Assembly: GCA_023213395.1 (NCBI GenBank)
Contig: CM041465.1
Coordinates: forward strand, 251,603,741-251,667,740
Reading direction: 5' to 3'
DNA from: Cycas panzhihuaensis
Taxonomy: Eukaryota > Cycadophyta
Length of the DNA: 64,000 nt
The notes under the pieces are model-generated. The model had not been told where the DNA came from and did not search any database. It was given only the letters and a program-made list of their open reading frames with translations. A program made the position numbers and the translations under genes. Position 1 is the stretch's first letter. Each line of letters starts with the position of its first letter. Positions 43,513 through 57,071 of this stretch are shown piece after piece.

Positions 43513-46500
43513 CACTATTAAATGATGCATGACATTGTATTATCATGGTATGTGATTGTAGAAGGTGTACATATTGTTTTATTTAGAAGAAAAATATGTC
43601 AACTCAACAACTATCTTTGTGCATATGCTGGTGCATACCATTTATTTTATTTTATTGCAAGAGAGAACATTTTCATATTAATTATATCAACCAAGGTTGC
43701 TTAGTAATTTGACATTGATAAAACAGAAAGCCTTGATGGCTTATTCAACAATCTTTAGATCTTAATGGTTAGAATAAATTTCCTTCTAAAAGTTTTTGTT
43801 TATTTACAATGCTCAGTGGAATAATAACATTTCTCAAAGGTACAAATCTTGTGATATAAAGTTTAGAAACAAGTACTTTTTAACTTACAACTCAAAAATA
43901 TTAAAAATTTTCACTACTTGTAAGATGAACATACATTAATTCTTATCTATTTTATACTTTGAATATGAAAGGGGTTATTTTATCATAGATTTTGAATTTA
44001 TTTCTTTTGGTTTAACAAATAACGATGAAAATCAAAAGTTTATGACTTGAAGAGTAGAATTGTTGTATTTGCTTTTGATGTGATTAGGAAGTAGTTGGAT
44101 TTGAGGTTTATAATGCAATGCAACTAACTGCACACATTCTATACTATGTGTTGATTGCATTATATTTGCTCTTCATGTCATTAGATACTTATTGTTTGGT
44201 CACATCTTATATGTCGCAATTTGATCATATGTTCTATCAAGTGTATTAATAACGAGAGGTGGAAACTTTGTGTTGTCTAACCACCTAACTAATTATAATT
44301 CTAATGTATCAAGCAATTCGTGATAGAAACATGTTTAGAGTGCATAATGGTTTGGCAAAGGAGTTTTGGGGGCATTTTATGATACAAAAGTGATTTAGTG
44401 TTTAAAATAATGTTGAAAGGGTTTTTTAGAGTATTTAATTGTATGAAATATAATTAAGAAGCATTGGATGATATAAAATAAGAATGTTGTGCATTTCATT
44501 ATGTAAAAATTAATTTTTTATGCATAATGATATATATAAGGGCCTTTTCAGGGTATTCAACCCCATAAATTAATAGTATAAGAGGTGTTGAAAATATAAT
44601 ATCTCATTGCACCTGTGGTACCTCTATTAGGATTTGACCTAAACTGCATTATGTAATGCAAATGGAGATTTTGTGTACATGCATTTGTATGGAAAAAAAA
44701 AAAAAGGATGGGAGAAAAATGTATTTACATTGATTAAGATAAATACTTGGTTCATTTTGATAGTCTAAAATATATTTAGAGGAGATTTGAGGGTTTAATA
44801 TATAAAAGTGATTTTAATAGTATTTGATTATATAAAATAGTTGAGAGCTAATGATAGACATAAATAAGATGTTTTATGAGCATTGAATAATATTAATTCA
44901 AGAGAGCAGGATGATGTATAAAAGGAGTTTTGGAGTATATTTAATTATATGAAATAGGGCAACATGTCACACTTACTAACTAGTAAGTTAAAAATGATAG
45001 TGAAAGTGTGGTATTGGAGATTGGTGTGGCCACGGCTAAGGAGGGTTACATAGACATGGGAGACTTGAAATAACAAGCATCAAATTTATCAATAATATGA
45101 GTTACCTAGTTGTAAGTTTCCCAAAATTCTTTAGTTTTCAATGATTTATAACACTACTAATAAAACTAGATATTATGTGAATAAGTGGTTCCACCATGAG
45201 CTTATAAAGGTGATATTCCAATAAGAGACTTGACATAAATAATACTAATTATACATTTGATTTTCCCTAACATAATCTTAGCTAAATAGGATAGATTAGT
45301 ATCTTCACTTAACAATTTCCATTTTTTGTTGAAAACATAATTTACAACCATAAATTGCATGTTTATAAATTTGTACATTCATTTCTTATAGAAAAAATCC
45401 TAAACTCACTGAATAATAGAAGGTTTTGTATGTGAGTGTTTTTAAGTATTTCTCCCATTTGGTGTACTTAGCAAAAAATTAAGTAAAGTCACCCCATATT
45501 TATGAAAGTCAATAATCCTTCCTTATACTAAGTTCCATATGCATAACCAAGCTAGGTATAAAAGGAATGTGATTAAATTTCATAATCTTTCAAACTTGCT
45601 TCAACTCTATAATAATATAAAGTGCACCCTAGAATCTTAAGAATATTCTATTGAGAATTCCCATTTCATACTTCTGTTCAAAATCTTCCTATTGTGATTT
45701 CTTCTTATGTAGGTCAAGGGTGATTCAAAGAAGAATATATAGATGATGCATCTTCAATTGGGGCATTTGAACCTACTTGGAGGTATGGGTTTTCATTATC
45801 CTCTTGGTTCAGATAGAAAGAGCTACACTCATGTTGATCTCCTCTTCTCTCTATTTACATGTTCTTTAGATGTAAGTCAATTGATGAGGTTTTCATTGTG
45901 GTTTTCTATGTCAACTTACTACATTACTTGTTTTGGAGAAGTATGTAGATAACACATTTGTTAGATGTGGTGGTAGTCAAAATACATACATTCTAAGGCT
46001 TTTCCGATTTGAAAAATATGCATTGGTGACTACATTCTAGGGCTTTCTTTAATTTATTTTGAGTTGGGTTTTCTCTCTTAAGTCTTTATAGTTTTACTTG
46101 GTTATTATTTAATGTATGAAGTAAATACCCATTTGGAAAATATTGAACTCTATTTTTTAATGGGTTTTCTTTATACCTCTTATTTGAATATTGTTCCTCT
46201 AAAACACTATTATTTTTATAAAATTTTCAATGGTATAATATGATTTGCATCGTAGATTTTGGTTACAAAAATCTTGATTCTAAGCTTCTTTCATGATGTG
46301 CATACATCATGGGAAATAAAATGGCTTCTAAGACTATTTCTTCATATCTAATACTTGTATCCATTAATTGTCTATTGAGAGACACAAAACTAAGAATTTT
46401 GGTGCCTTTAATGAATCAACTTATGTAGCTTGTCTTGTTTAGGACCACTTTCACTTTGTTGTCTTATTGATTGCTGTAGATGAGAATTCTAGATTCTTAT

Positions 46501-46950
46501 AGATGTGACTTCATACAAGATCTTAGTTGAGTAATGCTTACATCGTTATATGCAAGTTTCTGTGATTGTCACTTGAGCTTGCTATCAATTTTAATGAAGA
46601 AGATCCTTACTTAGGCATTTATCTAGTAATTTGATTGTTCTCTACACCAGGGGATGTCATTTTGTTAAGGAATTTTGATGCATAAGTAGGAATCAAACAA
46701 ACTTCTATTTGTTCTTTTGTGGGGGATAAGCTATAATGCATTGAGTTTGATCTAGAGTATGTCCTCACTAGTCAATGTGTTATATTTAATATTATAAATC
46801 TATGATTTTTAACATGACTCCACCTTATTGACTATGCTTATATAACATTCACTTTTGCTAGTTTAGCCTCATCCTCTACCACCACTCTTCCTTTCCCATT
46901 GGCTTTGACTATTCTTTTGATACTTACTCTGAGGAACATATCTCCTAATA
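43513..46950. other. No gene recognised; degenerate AT-rich repeats
   Basis: Loose repeats of a TTTTNGAGTATTTAATTATA type unit occur at about 44420, 44800 and 44925. A (A)13 run is at 44692-44704. Small frames such as 45743-45952 have no similarity I can name. Confidence 0.4.
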
Positions 46951-46962
46951 CCTCCCAAATTG

Positions 46963-47230
46963 TTATTCTCTTCCTTCCATCACACTCAAACTTGAAGCCT
47001 CATACAAAACCTCTTTGAAGTCACTAATTTCATTCTTTTCTCCCCACATACTGTCCAACATACTCCTACTCAAGGTACCCTTAGACATCAGCTTATTAAC
47101 GATGAGTTTGATGACAAATGTAAATTCATGCACTGGAAGTTTAAGTTTGTTTTGGCTCAACCCTAAGTCTACAATAAATACACCCATTAAATACATTGAT
47201 TCCTTCTTAGGTAGAAAAATACAAATTTCT
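46963..47230 (-). other. Open minus-strand frame of unknown origin
   Basis: About 77 codons with GLSQNKLKLPVHEFTFVIKL and GEKNEISDFKEVLYEASSL. It keeps open past 46963 after one stop (NNNLGGIRRYVPQ). It looks protein-like in composition and lies downstream (minus) of the gypsy G LTR start, so it may be LTR sequence, a gag start or a host exon. No family recognised. Confidence 0.25.
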
Positions 47231-47733
47231 TTTATATAGAAGAATTAACCTTATTCATGCACTTATAGACAAGCCTAAATTCTTTTAAAGAGTTCTCATG
47301 CCTCAAAAAATGGTGTGGGTTCAAGAGGCCGAAGTGCTAAAATGAGCTAAAAGCATTAACATAGAACTCTATAATCCATAACAAAAATGAGAATGATCAC
47401 ACAACAACCAAACAAACAAGATGCCAATAGTGTGAAGGAAATAAAGTTGTTAAATCACTAATTTTTGCAGATGAAATGTATAAATATAAAGGGAAATGAA
47501 TGACTTTGATCGAAAGAATCTAATGGCCCATATTCCATCTTTGCTAGTTAACTATCAACTAATTCAATTACAAGTAGTGTATATGTGTCACGTATAAAGA
47601 GATAACTAATGATAAAATTCAAGTAACTAATTGAGTCAACATAAATGAGTATTCACCTATTGATTCTATAAATCTATTTAATATAATGCAAACATAAAGG
47701 GGGAAAATACTCTCTATTGGAGTATCCCCAACA
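47231..47733 (-). repeat. Gypsy G 3' LTR, far end undefined
   Basis: The minus-strand start TGTTGGGGATACTCC at 47733 follows a purine-rich tract (ATCATTGGGAAGAAT). A TTTATATTTATACAT promoter-like stretch lies near 47480-47495. No second LTR exists in the window, so the 3' edge is not fixed. Confidence 0.45.
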
Positions 47734-48651
47734 ATTCTTCCCAATGATAGAAACATTAGGCTCCAATGCATACAAAAGGTGGGATAAATATTGGATCATC
47801 TATTGATGTGGGATCCATTGTTCCTAATGTAGTAGTTGCCCTTTCTTAGTAACCAAATAGGAAGTGCTAAACCCATCTTAAGTGAGTCATGTTTTCATGT
47901 CAAAATTTGTGTCAATTGGCAAGGGTGGTTAGAAATCGAGTAGCACTTGTCTTAGATGATTGATTAAATTTTTTTTCTCCAATGTAGAATCCTCATAAGG
48001 CTTGAGGAGATCAATGCTGACAATGTCATGAATCCCTAAGTGTTCTGGAAGGTTTAATCAAATTATATTATCTCCAATTTATTGTACAATGGTATATGGA
48101 CCATATATGATAGGGTTTATCTTTTGATGTGCCTTGTCTTTAAACCATCGCTTATTAAGATGCAACCAAACTTTATCACCAACCTGAAAATGATGTGGTA
48201 CTCTTCGCTTGCCTATGTACTCTTTCATCTTGGTTTGAATTTTAATGAGAATTTGAAATATTTTAGAGTTGAGGATTTCTAAATAGTTGACAAAGGAAGT
48301 ATTTTTTTTTTGCTCATGTTGGACATGTGAAGTGGTAGGATGGAATAAAGACAAGGATAACTCAGAATATATAAGTAGTTTAAAGCAAAAACAGACTTCA
48401 AAAAGGGAATGCGTAGTAGAGGAGTGAAGAACATGATTATAAGAGTGTTTAATGTGTGTTTAGCTTAAGTCCCATTTAGAAGGTGAGGATTGGTTAAAGT
48501 TGCGAAGGCATTGAATAAGAGTATGGTTGACAATTTTAGTTAGACTATTAGACTAGGGGTGGAAAGTAGTGGAAAGCTTAATCTGGGTGCCCAAAAGCTT
48601 TTAGAAGAATCTCAAAAAAGGACTAACAAAGTGAGAGTCCTTATCTAAGAT
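47734..48651 (-). pseudogene. Gypsy G integrase, C-terminal half
   Basis: Minus-strand reading from 48651: DKDSHFVSPFLRFF (second catalytic Asp), LGTQIKLSTTFHP, NHTLIQCLRNFNQSSPSKWD, then at 48079-48354 VGDKVWLHLNKRWF and IIYGPYTIVQ (GPY/F-type module). The segment continues with HLGIHDIVSIDLLKPYED to about 47985. The expected catalytic Glu position reads LTKIVNHT, so that residue is lost. Everything upstream (gag, RT, first half of integrase) is missing because copia A inserted at 48651. The class is clear from GPY/F and motif order. Confidence 0.85.
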
Positions 48652-48869
48652 TGTTAGATTAATATTTTATTTAATGTTTATGCTAGTTCTCATTGGTGAG
48701 TTAGTTGGTGGGTCACCACTCACATGAGAACCATGTGTACTATCAACTACTTGTTGGTTCATTACACCTCATGTATATCTAATGTAATAGGATTTTTGAA
48801 GGGTAGAATAATTCTATCCACAAATCTACGTATGCTCTTTTTGTAGGTGCATTATTCTTTGATCTAACA
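48652..48869 (+). repeat. Copia A 5' LTR
   Basis: 218 bases, TGTTAGATTAATATT...GATCTAACA, directly followed by a primer site. No matching 3' LTR was found in the window. Confidence 0.85.
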
Positions 48870-48881
48870 TGGTATCAAAGC
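48870..48881 (+). other. Copia A primer-binding site
   Basis: TGGTATCAAAGC, one mismatch from TGGTATCAGAGC, directly after the LTR. Confidence 0.85.
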
Positions 48882-50470
48882 CATGGAAGAGTGAAGGAGG
48901 ACCATTGGAGCATGATTAAGGTGTATGTTGGAGAAGGAGGTCTGTCTCGTGAATCAAATTTAATTGGAGCGTGTAGAGACAAATCCCAAGATAAATTTGA
49001 GGCACTTTTTAAAGATAAATTCAAGCATTTAATCTTATAAGATTATTATTTCCATCAATTCTTTTTTCCTTTAAGGGTTTCTAGAAAGGACAATTTTTTT
49101 CATAAACTAGATTGTGTTTAGAATCAAATCTACTTACACATTTGAATAAAAATTAGTGAAGAGATATTTTGAATACATAAATTTAAAAGAACTAAAGTTT
49201 TTAATAATTGCATGTAAAAAACATGCATGCAACATTGTTTTCATGAAGTTTTTAATGGTTTTATTTAATAAAAAACCTAATATAGATTCTATTAAATAAA
49301 TAAATTTAAAAAAAGTTTAAACATCCATAGAATTTGTGAGAAATTAGTATGCAAACCCTTGCATACTTTCCACACATTGCAAACTAATAAAAATTTAAAG
49401 AAACTTGAAGATTTGGTCTAAGAAAATTGCCATTAAAGTTGGTTGCCACCCTTATGCAAATGTTTTCTTCACAATGAAAATTGAAATCTCTACAAAAATG
49501 CCCCAACATTGTGTAGGCTCATTGAATGTTGAGATCTGAAGGAAAAAAATAAAATATTTGATTGAGTTTATTTGCCATTTTTCTTCCTCCTCTTGAAGCT
49601 TGGTTGTTGAGTTTGTGTCCTTGTTTGTTGCCAAAGGAGGGTCATTCTTCATGAAAAGAAGTTTTAAGATATTATTATGGAGCCCCAACACCACAATTAT
49701 GTGCTTAGATTGGAAGATTGAAGTAAATGAACCCTGTTTTAATCACATTTCCTCACAGACATCATCATTGGGACACATAGGATGACAAAAATCTTTTTGA
49801 AAGAGCACTTAAGGTTATTTTATTAACTTAAGTCCTATCATATTAAATCATTTTTTATATTATTTTAATTACACTTTTGTTTAATAATTGGTCTTATTAA
49901 GTGCCATATGACTCTGCTTTATGAAGTAAAGTTTTTTTTTTTTTTTTTTTTTTTTTTTAACTTCATCCTTTTAAAAAGCAATGTAAAAAAAAACCTTTAT
50001 AACGTTCTTTAGAGCATCCCTTTCTCAATCCATCTGGTCCAACTAGATCGTGGATTAATGCTCTTTTTACTAAAGTATAACCTGAATGCTTTTTGTATCA
50101 AATTGTCAATAAATAATGCTTGAAATCTGTAGTATATTGCATGATAATTAATAATAAACTATTTCATGTAAATTCTGGCTACTTGCATGTAAACTAATGA
50201 AATTTAAGTTGTATCTTATGTAGTAACCAATAAGTGAATCAATAATTAATAAAGTAAGTTTTTTGTTTAATGTGTGTGAGACTTGTTTTTGAGCCCACAA
50301 TGTGTCATGCTTCTTGTTGCAATTGGCATGTTGCTCCTTGTCCTTCAAGCTTTGTTTAACACATTGCATCTTTTAACTATTTGGTGTGGCATGAATAATC
50401 TTGTTGTAAAATGGTGAACAATACAATTATAGGCTTTATAACTGCATAGTTAACAAGGGTGGAAAATTTT
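48882..50470 (+). other. Copia A long leader, non-coding
   Basis: 1.6 kb of AT-rich sequence before gag with no protein similarity. It includes a 27-T run (49932-49958) flanked by short inverted GAAGT/ACTTC arms. Confidence 0.5.
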
Positions 50471-51485
50471 TTCCTCTAGAAACAATAGATGAAAATTGTT
50501 TTAGGCATCAATAATATGTGGTAGTTCATGGAGTAGGAACCCATAATGCCAATAGATAATGATGAAAAAAGAAAACTAAAAGCTAGACTTAGAATTGCTT
50601 TAGGTTTCATCAACCTTTCCATGGGAGGAAACTTGGTGGTGAATGTGGCTACTACCATGACTCCCAAAGAAACCTAGAATGCAATTATTTCTTTCCATGA
50701 AGCAAAAGATGATGCCTAGATTCTAGCATTGATAAATCAATTGTACAACTTGAAGCTGAGTGGGCCCATGATCAATCATCTATAAGAGGTGAAAGTAATC
50801 AAAGATCAAGTAGGTTCTATGGATAAGCCATAATGACTTGGGAGGATTATGAAAACAATATAAGCAAAGACTTAAAGACATTAGTGAAATTTTTCTAGAT
50901 GCATCGGGAGTCAAGTTTAAGGGTAAACAACCCTTTGTGCCTCTCCATTTAAATACAATGTTTAGTGGGAGGGTTCTAAAGAACAAGTGAAGTATTAGAA
51001 TTATGGAAAAATAGGGTATTTAAAAAAAGGATTACTAAAGTTTGCAGTAATAATGGAAACCCCAACAACAACAATGGAAACAACAACTATGACATTAGCA
51101 ACAACAATGTCATCAACAACCTCAGCATCAGAACATAGGCATAATGGTCCCTATGGTAGTTTTTAAAGTGTCCATTAATCAAATGACAATGAGAAGAGGG
51201 AAAAACATTTTGTAGTAACATACCTAATTCGAAATTGTGTAGATAATATCTAGATTATTGACTCAAGGGCAACTAAACATATGACAAGGAGACTAGAATG
51301 GTTTGAGAACATGAAGAAGACTACATATGAATTTGTCACTATTGGTGATAAATTTGTTCTACAAGTAGTAATGATTGGTAAAGTATCGATCAACATTTCA
51401 AAAACTGAGAATACATGCATCCAAAATGCGTTGCACATACTAGGATTAAAGGTCAATCTTATCTCAGTCTCCTACATCAAGAAAC
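50471..51485 (+). pseudogene. Copia A gag and protease, decayed
   Basis: Gag reads RKLKARLRIALGFINLSMGG near 50565-50630 and LALINQLYNLKLSGPMINHL near 50728-50785, the UBN2-type copia pattern. A poly-Thr/Asn stretch (51050-51130) takes the place of the knuckle region. The protease motif IIDSRATKHMT at 51254-51288 has Gly changed to Arg in D-S-G-A. It continues LHILGLKVNLISVSYIKK to 51485, where copia B begins. The rest resumes at 57072. Confidence 0.85.
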
Positions 51486-51855
51486 TATAAGGGGATTGGA
51501 GTTAGAGCAAAACTCACAACATTAACTGCATGCATACATAGAAATAAATGAGAAAATACGAATGAGTCACAACTCCCCAAATCTTGTTGAATTACACTCT
51601 TTAAAGAACATAGACTAATACATGAAACATATAGACTATGGGGGTTCTAAAATAATCTTTATAGTGCCCAAAATGATGGTAGGCATTGCATCCCAATGGG
51701 CATAAGATGATAACCACTTTGTCTTGATTCATCTCTTATCTTGATTCACCTCTTACAATAAATGTTTTGAGCTAGAATATTCCATGTGAAGAATATTCTA
51801 CTAATATAAATGAACTTAAGTGAACATTAAATGAGAACGCATATTAATTATAATA
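51486..51855 (-). repeat. Copia B 3' LTR
   Basis: Aligns with 56677-57071 through GATTGGAGTT, AAAACTCACAA, ATAGACTATNGGGG and GAATATTCTACTAA. A purine-rich stretch (minus GAGAGAAAAAGAA) lies just outside at 51880-51892. Confidence 0.85.
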
Positions 51856-51929
51856 TCCTTCTATAATGTTAAGTTCTTTTTCTCTCAAGAACATTAATGT
51901 TCTAAGTCTCAAACTTCTCATGACTTAAA

Positions 51930-54900
51930 GCCTTAGTAAGAATATCAACAATTTGAACTTGTAGGATAATGGATCAATGTAACTATGACATATTCCACTT
52001 TCCCTTGAAGAAAATGATGTTGAATTTTTATATGCTTTGTTGCTACATAGAAAATAAAAAATTTCAATAGTTGTATAACACCTTGATTACCGCAAAACAA
52101 TGGAGTAGACTCAACCTGATTAAGTCTAAAGTGGTTAAGAAGTCCTTTAAGCCAAATAGCTTCACAGGTTGCTATAACTATTATTTTGTATTCTACCTCA
52201 ATGTGAAACAAAAAAACTGTAGACTATCTTTTACTGCATCAAGAGATTAAATTAGAACTAAGTGTAAATGCATATCTTGATATTGATTTTCTCTCATCAT
52301 CATTTATTGCATAATTCAAGTTGGTAAAACTTTATGATCTAAATTTGGAAGATTTTTAAAATAAGAGTCTAAATCGAATTGTTCTTTGAACATACTTCAG
52401 AATGCGCTTGGATGCCTTTCAATGTGTGGTAAATATAGCACTCATGTATTGTGATATAACACCAACAACATAATCAAAATTAGGCCTAGTGTTAGTTAAG
52501 TAAATGGGGCTAGCCACTAGTTATATATACAAAATTCTATCCATAAATTTAGCATTGAATTCTTTAAGGCCAACTTCCATGGGTCTAGCAGATGGCTTAT
52601 AGTTCTCCATATAAAAGTGGTTCAAAAGACCATGTGCATATTTCGATTATGATACAAATATGTTATCACCTCTCTATCATATTTCCATTCCAAGATAGAA
52701 ATAGAGAAGACCGAGATTTGTTATCTCAAAAGCTTTAGACAATTCCTTTTTAAAAGCATTAATCTTTATAATGTCACCACCAATAATAATGAGGTCATCA
52801 TCGTATAATGTAATAATTAGAATTTTATCATCCTCATGTAATGTTTACAAGTTGTGATCTAATTCATATCTAGTGAATCTCAAAGAGATGAAATACTCAT
52901 CAACGTAAGAATACCATGCTCTCAGTGCTTGTTTCAACCCATAAAGAGCTTTCTTCACTCTATAAACAAGCTACTTATGTTCCATTTTTTCAAAGCCTTT
53001 AGGCTAATTCATATAGACCTCTTCAACAGGATTACCATTCAAAAAAATGTTCTTCATGTCCATCTAATAAAGTTTTTAATTAAATTGAGTTGTGAGAGAT
53101 GTTAGCATCAGAATAGTAGTCATCTTTGCTACTAATGCAAAAGCCTCTTAAAAGTCAATTCCAATTATTTTAGTATAAACTTTTGTAACAAGTCAAGCTT
53201 TGTATCTTTCTAAAGCACCATTAGAACAATACTTAATTTGATATATTTATCTACAACCAATTACTTTTTTTTTTTAGGTAGCTCAACAAAATTGTAAATG
53301 TCATTCTTAATGATAGAGTCATATTCTTCTTTTGTAGTAATTTATTATTCAATCGAATCCTTGGCTTTTTGAAATGACTATGGTTCATCAATACTTAAAA
53401 TGTTTGACATCAGGGAAAAGTTGGTTTTACTTCTAGTTTGGATTCTAGAATCACAATTTACATCTCTAAAACCACTATTGGTTTGCAGATACCATTTAGG
53501 TAATTTCTTTTATGAAGAGGGAGGGGTAGTAGAAGTATTAGGAACATAAGAAGCAGAAGGAGCAACAGAAGTACAAGCTTTACTATGATCTATATTTCTA
53601 TTAGTATCGCCTTCTTCACTAATATATTTTTTCTTCCCCCCCCCCCCCCCCCACCTTTTTTTTTTCACTTACAATGGGCACAATTATTTGATCATCTTCA
53701 TCAATTTCTATAAATAATACATCACTACTAAGAATAATTTTCTTCTAAGTGAGACTTCAAAGCCTATATATGTTTTATGTTAGGCTATACCCAACAATAA
53801 TATATATTTTACTCCTGTTATCAAATTTGTGTCTCTTTTCATTAGGCACATGTGCAGAAGTTATACATCCAAAAATGTAAAGATAAGTAGTGAAGGTTTT
53901 AGACTAGTCTAGGCTTTTTTAGGAGTTAGATTTTGAATTGCCTTGGTAGGAATTATGTTCAACAAATACATAGTTGTATGAACAACTTCTCCCTAAAGAC
54001 TTTTAGGGATATCTTTTGCCTTCATCATACATTGTGCCATTTCTAGAATGGTAGGATTTTTTCACTCTACTATACCATTCTATTATAGAGTATATGTTGT
54101 TATAAACTAACATTTGATATCATGGCTTTTGTAAAAATTAATGAACTTAATAAACAAATATTTGCCCCTACTATCACTTTTAAAAGTCTTGATTTTTTTG
54201 TTAAAATGGTTTTTAACTTTAGCCGTGAATTCTTTGAACTTTACAAAAGCTTCTAATTTGTGTTTTAGAAGATATACCCAACATATTTTAGTAAAATCAT
54301 CAATAAAAGTGATGAGATATTATCCTCTTCTTAATGAAGGTGGTGAAATGTGGTCACGTAAGTTAAAGTAAACCAACTCTAACTTGTCTTTAGCTCACCA
54401 TGTGGCCCTTTGAAAAGGTTCCCAATGTTGCTTTCCAAGTATACATACTTCATAAACTTTGTCAATCGTCTTAATTCATGGAAAATCTTTCACCATTGTT
54501 TATCTATGCCAAAGTTAAAGATTGGAGTAATTCATATGACCATATCAGTCATGCCATGAAGTGTCAACAGAGTTATATGCCATAAATGCTTGCTCATATG
54601 TGCTAGAAAATTTAAAACTCCATTCTCTTTAACACCTCAAGCAATTATAATATCATTTTTTTTAATCAGACACTTTGATTCATTGAACTTTATAGTAAGT
54701 TTCTGTATAGTAATGCTACTGATAAAAAGCAAATTGTGCTTAAAAGAGGGTATAAGTAAAGAATTTAAAATTTTAAAAGTTCCATGTTGAGGTTGATGAA
54801 GACATACAGTCCCACATCCAACAACCTAATACTAACAACTATCACTAAGTATAATAGGAGGAAGTTGACAATCATGTAAGTATTCAATCTAATCTCTACA

Positions 54901-56660
54901 GTAAGTGATATATTTTAATGTATTAGAATCTATACACAACTCACAGATTTCTAAATTTGTAAAATGAAAAACAACCACTTTGTCTTTATCATTAATGAAC
55001 AAAGTAGGTGTATTTTTCATTTTGTTTGATTTCTTCTTACAGTGTTACTTCTCCAAATATCCTTTCTTGTTACAATAGTTGCATATAACATCATATTTTG
55101 GTTTTTGTGCATTATTGTTGTTACTTTGTGACTATTGCTTTAGAGGATTATTATGTTGCTTTAGAAGATTAATTCTCTTTTTTAATATAGAGGAAAATAC
55201 CATAATATTATTTCTCTCACCACCATAACAACCAATTCATTGCTCTTCATATAGCAATAAGCCTCTCAACTCATAAAAAATAAGAGGTTGGGGTTAGCTA
55301 GTGAGATATAAGCTAGTTACAAATATGTAACAGGATTCATGAAGGTTATTTAAATTAATGTTAACTAGCCCTTTATTTGTAATATTTTCACCTATAACAA
55401 CTAATTTTTCTCTTATCTCTTTTAATTTTTATAGGTGAGAAGAGGTAGAGCAAATAACAAACATTTTACAATAGTATAGAAGATTACGAAGATAAAAAGA
55501 CCTTTGTCCTATTCTTCATCTCATATAACTCCTTAAGAGTCTTTCATGCTTTAACTATAGAATTTTTGCCTTGAAGATGAGTGATTAACTCATCTGATAC
55601 TGACAAATTAATGATTGCCAATGCTCTAAGATTTCTGTCTTCCCAAGCTTCTAGTTTGAGGTCATCAATTAATTTAATTTATAGCTTAATGCCGTTTCTT
55701 TCAAGAATATCTGTTAGCCTATGTAAGACTAAGATGTTGAAACTTTTACATTTTCAAATTACATAAAAATTTTCATTTAATTTATGTGATTTTGGCAAAA
55801 TATAATCAGCAATATTCACAGAAGACATCATGAAAAATATTTAAAAAGAAAGAAAAACTTAAAAAATAGTAATTAAATGGCCATAAGTATAAGTAAAAAA
55901 TATTACTTAGTGACTGCAAGGTTTTTTACAAACTATAGACAAAGATCAAGCTTTAAGAAAGCAAAAAGTTATAGTGAAAAGCCTTTTTTTAAAGTCAAAA
56001 TGAATAAATAAAGGTTAAAATACTTTTAAATCGCTTGGCTTTAGTTTAAAAGGTAAATTGAAATAAGAAATTATTTGAAATATTTTTATTTATATAACAT
56101 AAAGTTATAAAACATTACAACATTTATATTTTCTTAAAACTTCAACCTGCACAGGTCAAGCAAGAACTTTTTTGACCTTTAATCGAAGATATCTCACTGT
56201 TTAGGTATTAGAATTTGATAAAACTTTGTAGGCAAACTCTTCTCAACACAAGAAACATAATGAGTACCCTATTGCTAGGGTTTTGCGTCACATTTTATTT
56301 GTAATTTAACGTACAATATCAATTTGGATGCATGGCTGACCGATTTACATGATGGTCTTCATACAATAAAAAATAATGCAAACAAACAACTACAAATGCA
56401 ATATGAAAATATCAACAGGAGAAATTTACACTAAAAAATGAGAGATTTATCAAAAAATATACACCCATGATAATCAAATCACGCGCAAATGAATCATGTA
56501 AGCTATGCCATGCCTAAGTAAGCCATGTATACCAGATAAAAAGTAGAACATACCCAAAAGAAGAGTGGAATATACCTAGAGTAAGTCAGATGCATTAAGT
56601 AATCTAATTTCCAGAGATTTTCTTAGAAATTTGCAAATATGAGATGGACAAAGGCTAACA
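51930..56660 (-). pseudogene. Copia B gag-pol, decayed
   Basis: Minus-strand order from high to low coordinates: gag-like region (about 55850-55000), integrase tail with PTKAIQNLTPKKA near 53900-54000, and RT with [14 protein letters not shown] near 52920-52960 and YDDD (from Y-V-D-D) near 52800. RNase H ends with ATCEAIWLKGLL, FCGNQGVIQLL and ATKHIKIQHHF at 51945-52211. A run of 17 C (plus strand 53636-53652) lies in the integrase-RT linker. Stops and frameshifts are numerous. The stretch 55900-56660 is the element leader and shows no coding sequence. Confidence 0.85.
53636..53652. repeat. Homopolymer C17 (G17 on the coding strand of copia B)
   Basis: Uninterrupted run followed by ACC and T11. 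It is likely slippage-prone and is a place where assembly error is plausible. Confidence 0.9.
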
Positions 56661-56664
56661 AGAA

Positions 56665-56676
56665 ACTTTAATACCA
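56665..56676 (-). other. Copia B primer-binding site
   Basis: Minus-strand TGGTATTAAAGT, two mismatches from TGGTATCAGAGC, directly after the LTR end CTCCTACA. Confidence 0.7.
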
Positions 56677-57071
56677 TGTAGGAGAATTGGAGTTAAGAGT
56701 AAAACTCACAATATTAATCATATACATGTGCAACAAGAAATGCAAAAATACAAGTGAGGCACAACTCCTCCAAATCCCATTGAGTTCTCTTTAAAGAAAA
56801 TAAGTTAATACATGAATTATATAGACTATAGGGGTTTTAAGATAAGCTTGATAGTGCCTAAATTTATGATAGGCATAACCTGAATAAATGCCTAAAATTA
56901 TGGTAGGTATTGTACCCTAATGGGCATAAGATATCAACCCAGATTGTCTTGATTCACCTCTTGTCTTTATTCACTTGTCACAATAAATGTTTTGAGCTAG
57001 AACATTCTATATGAAGAATATTCTACTAACATTAAATGAACATTAAATGAGAACATACATTAATTCTAATA
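56677..57071 (-). repeat. Copia B 5' LTR
   Basis: 395 bases. Its inner end is fixed by the primer site; its outer end is placed by alignment to the 3' LTR. Confidence 0.85.

Larger units (their letters stand above)
51486..57071 (-). mobile_element. Copia element B, complete but decayed, inside copia A
   Basis: 5.59 kb with LTRs at 51486-51855 and 56677-57071, a primer site and minus-strand gag-pol. It lies between the protease and pre-integrase parts of copia A, on the opposite strand. Possible duplication GAAAC/AAAAT is too weak to claim. The LTRs differ by substitutions and about 25 bases of indel. Confidence 0.85.
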
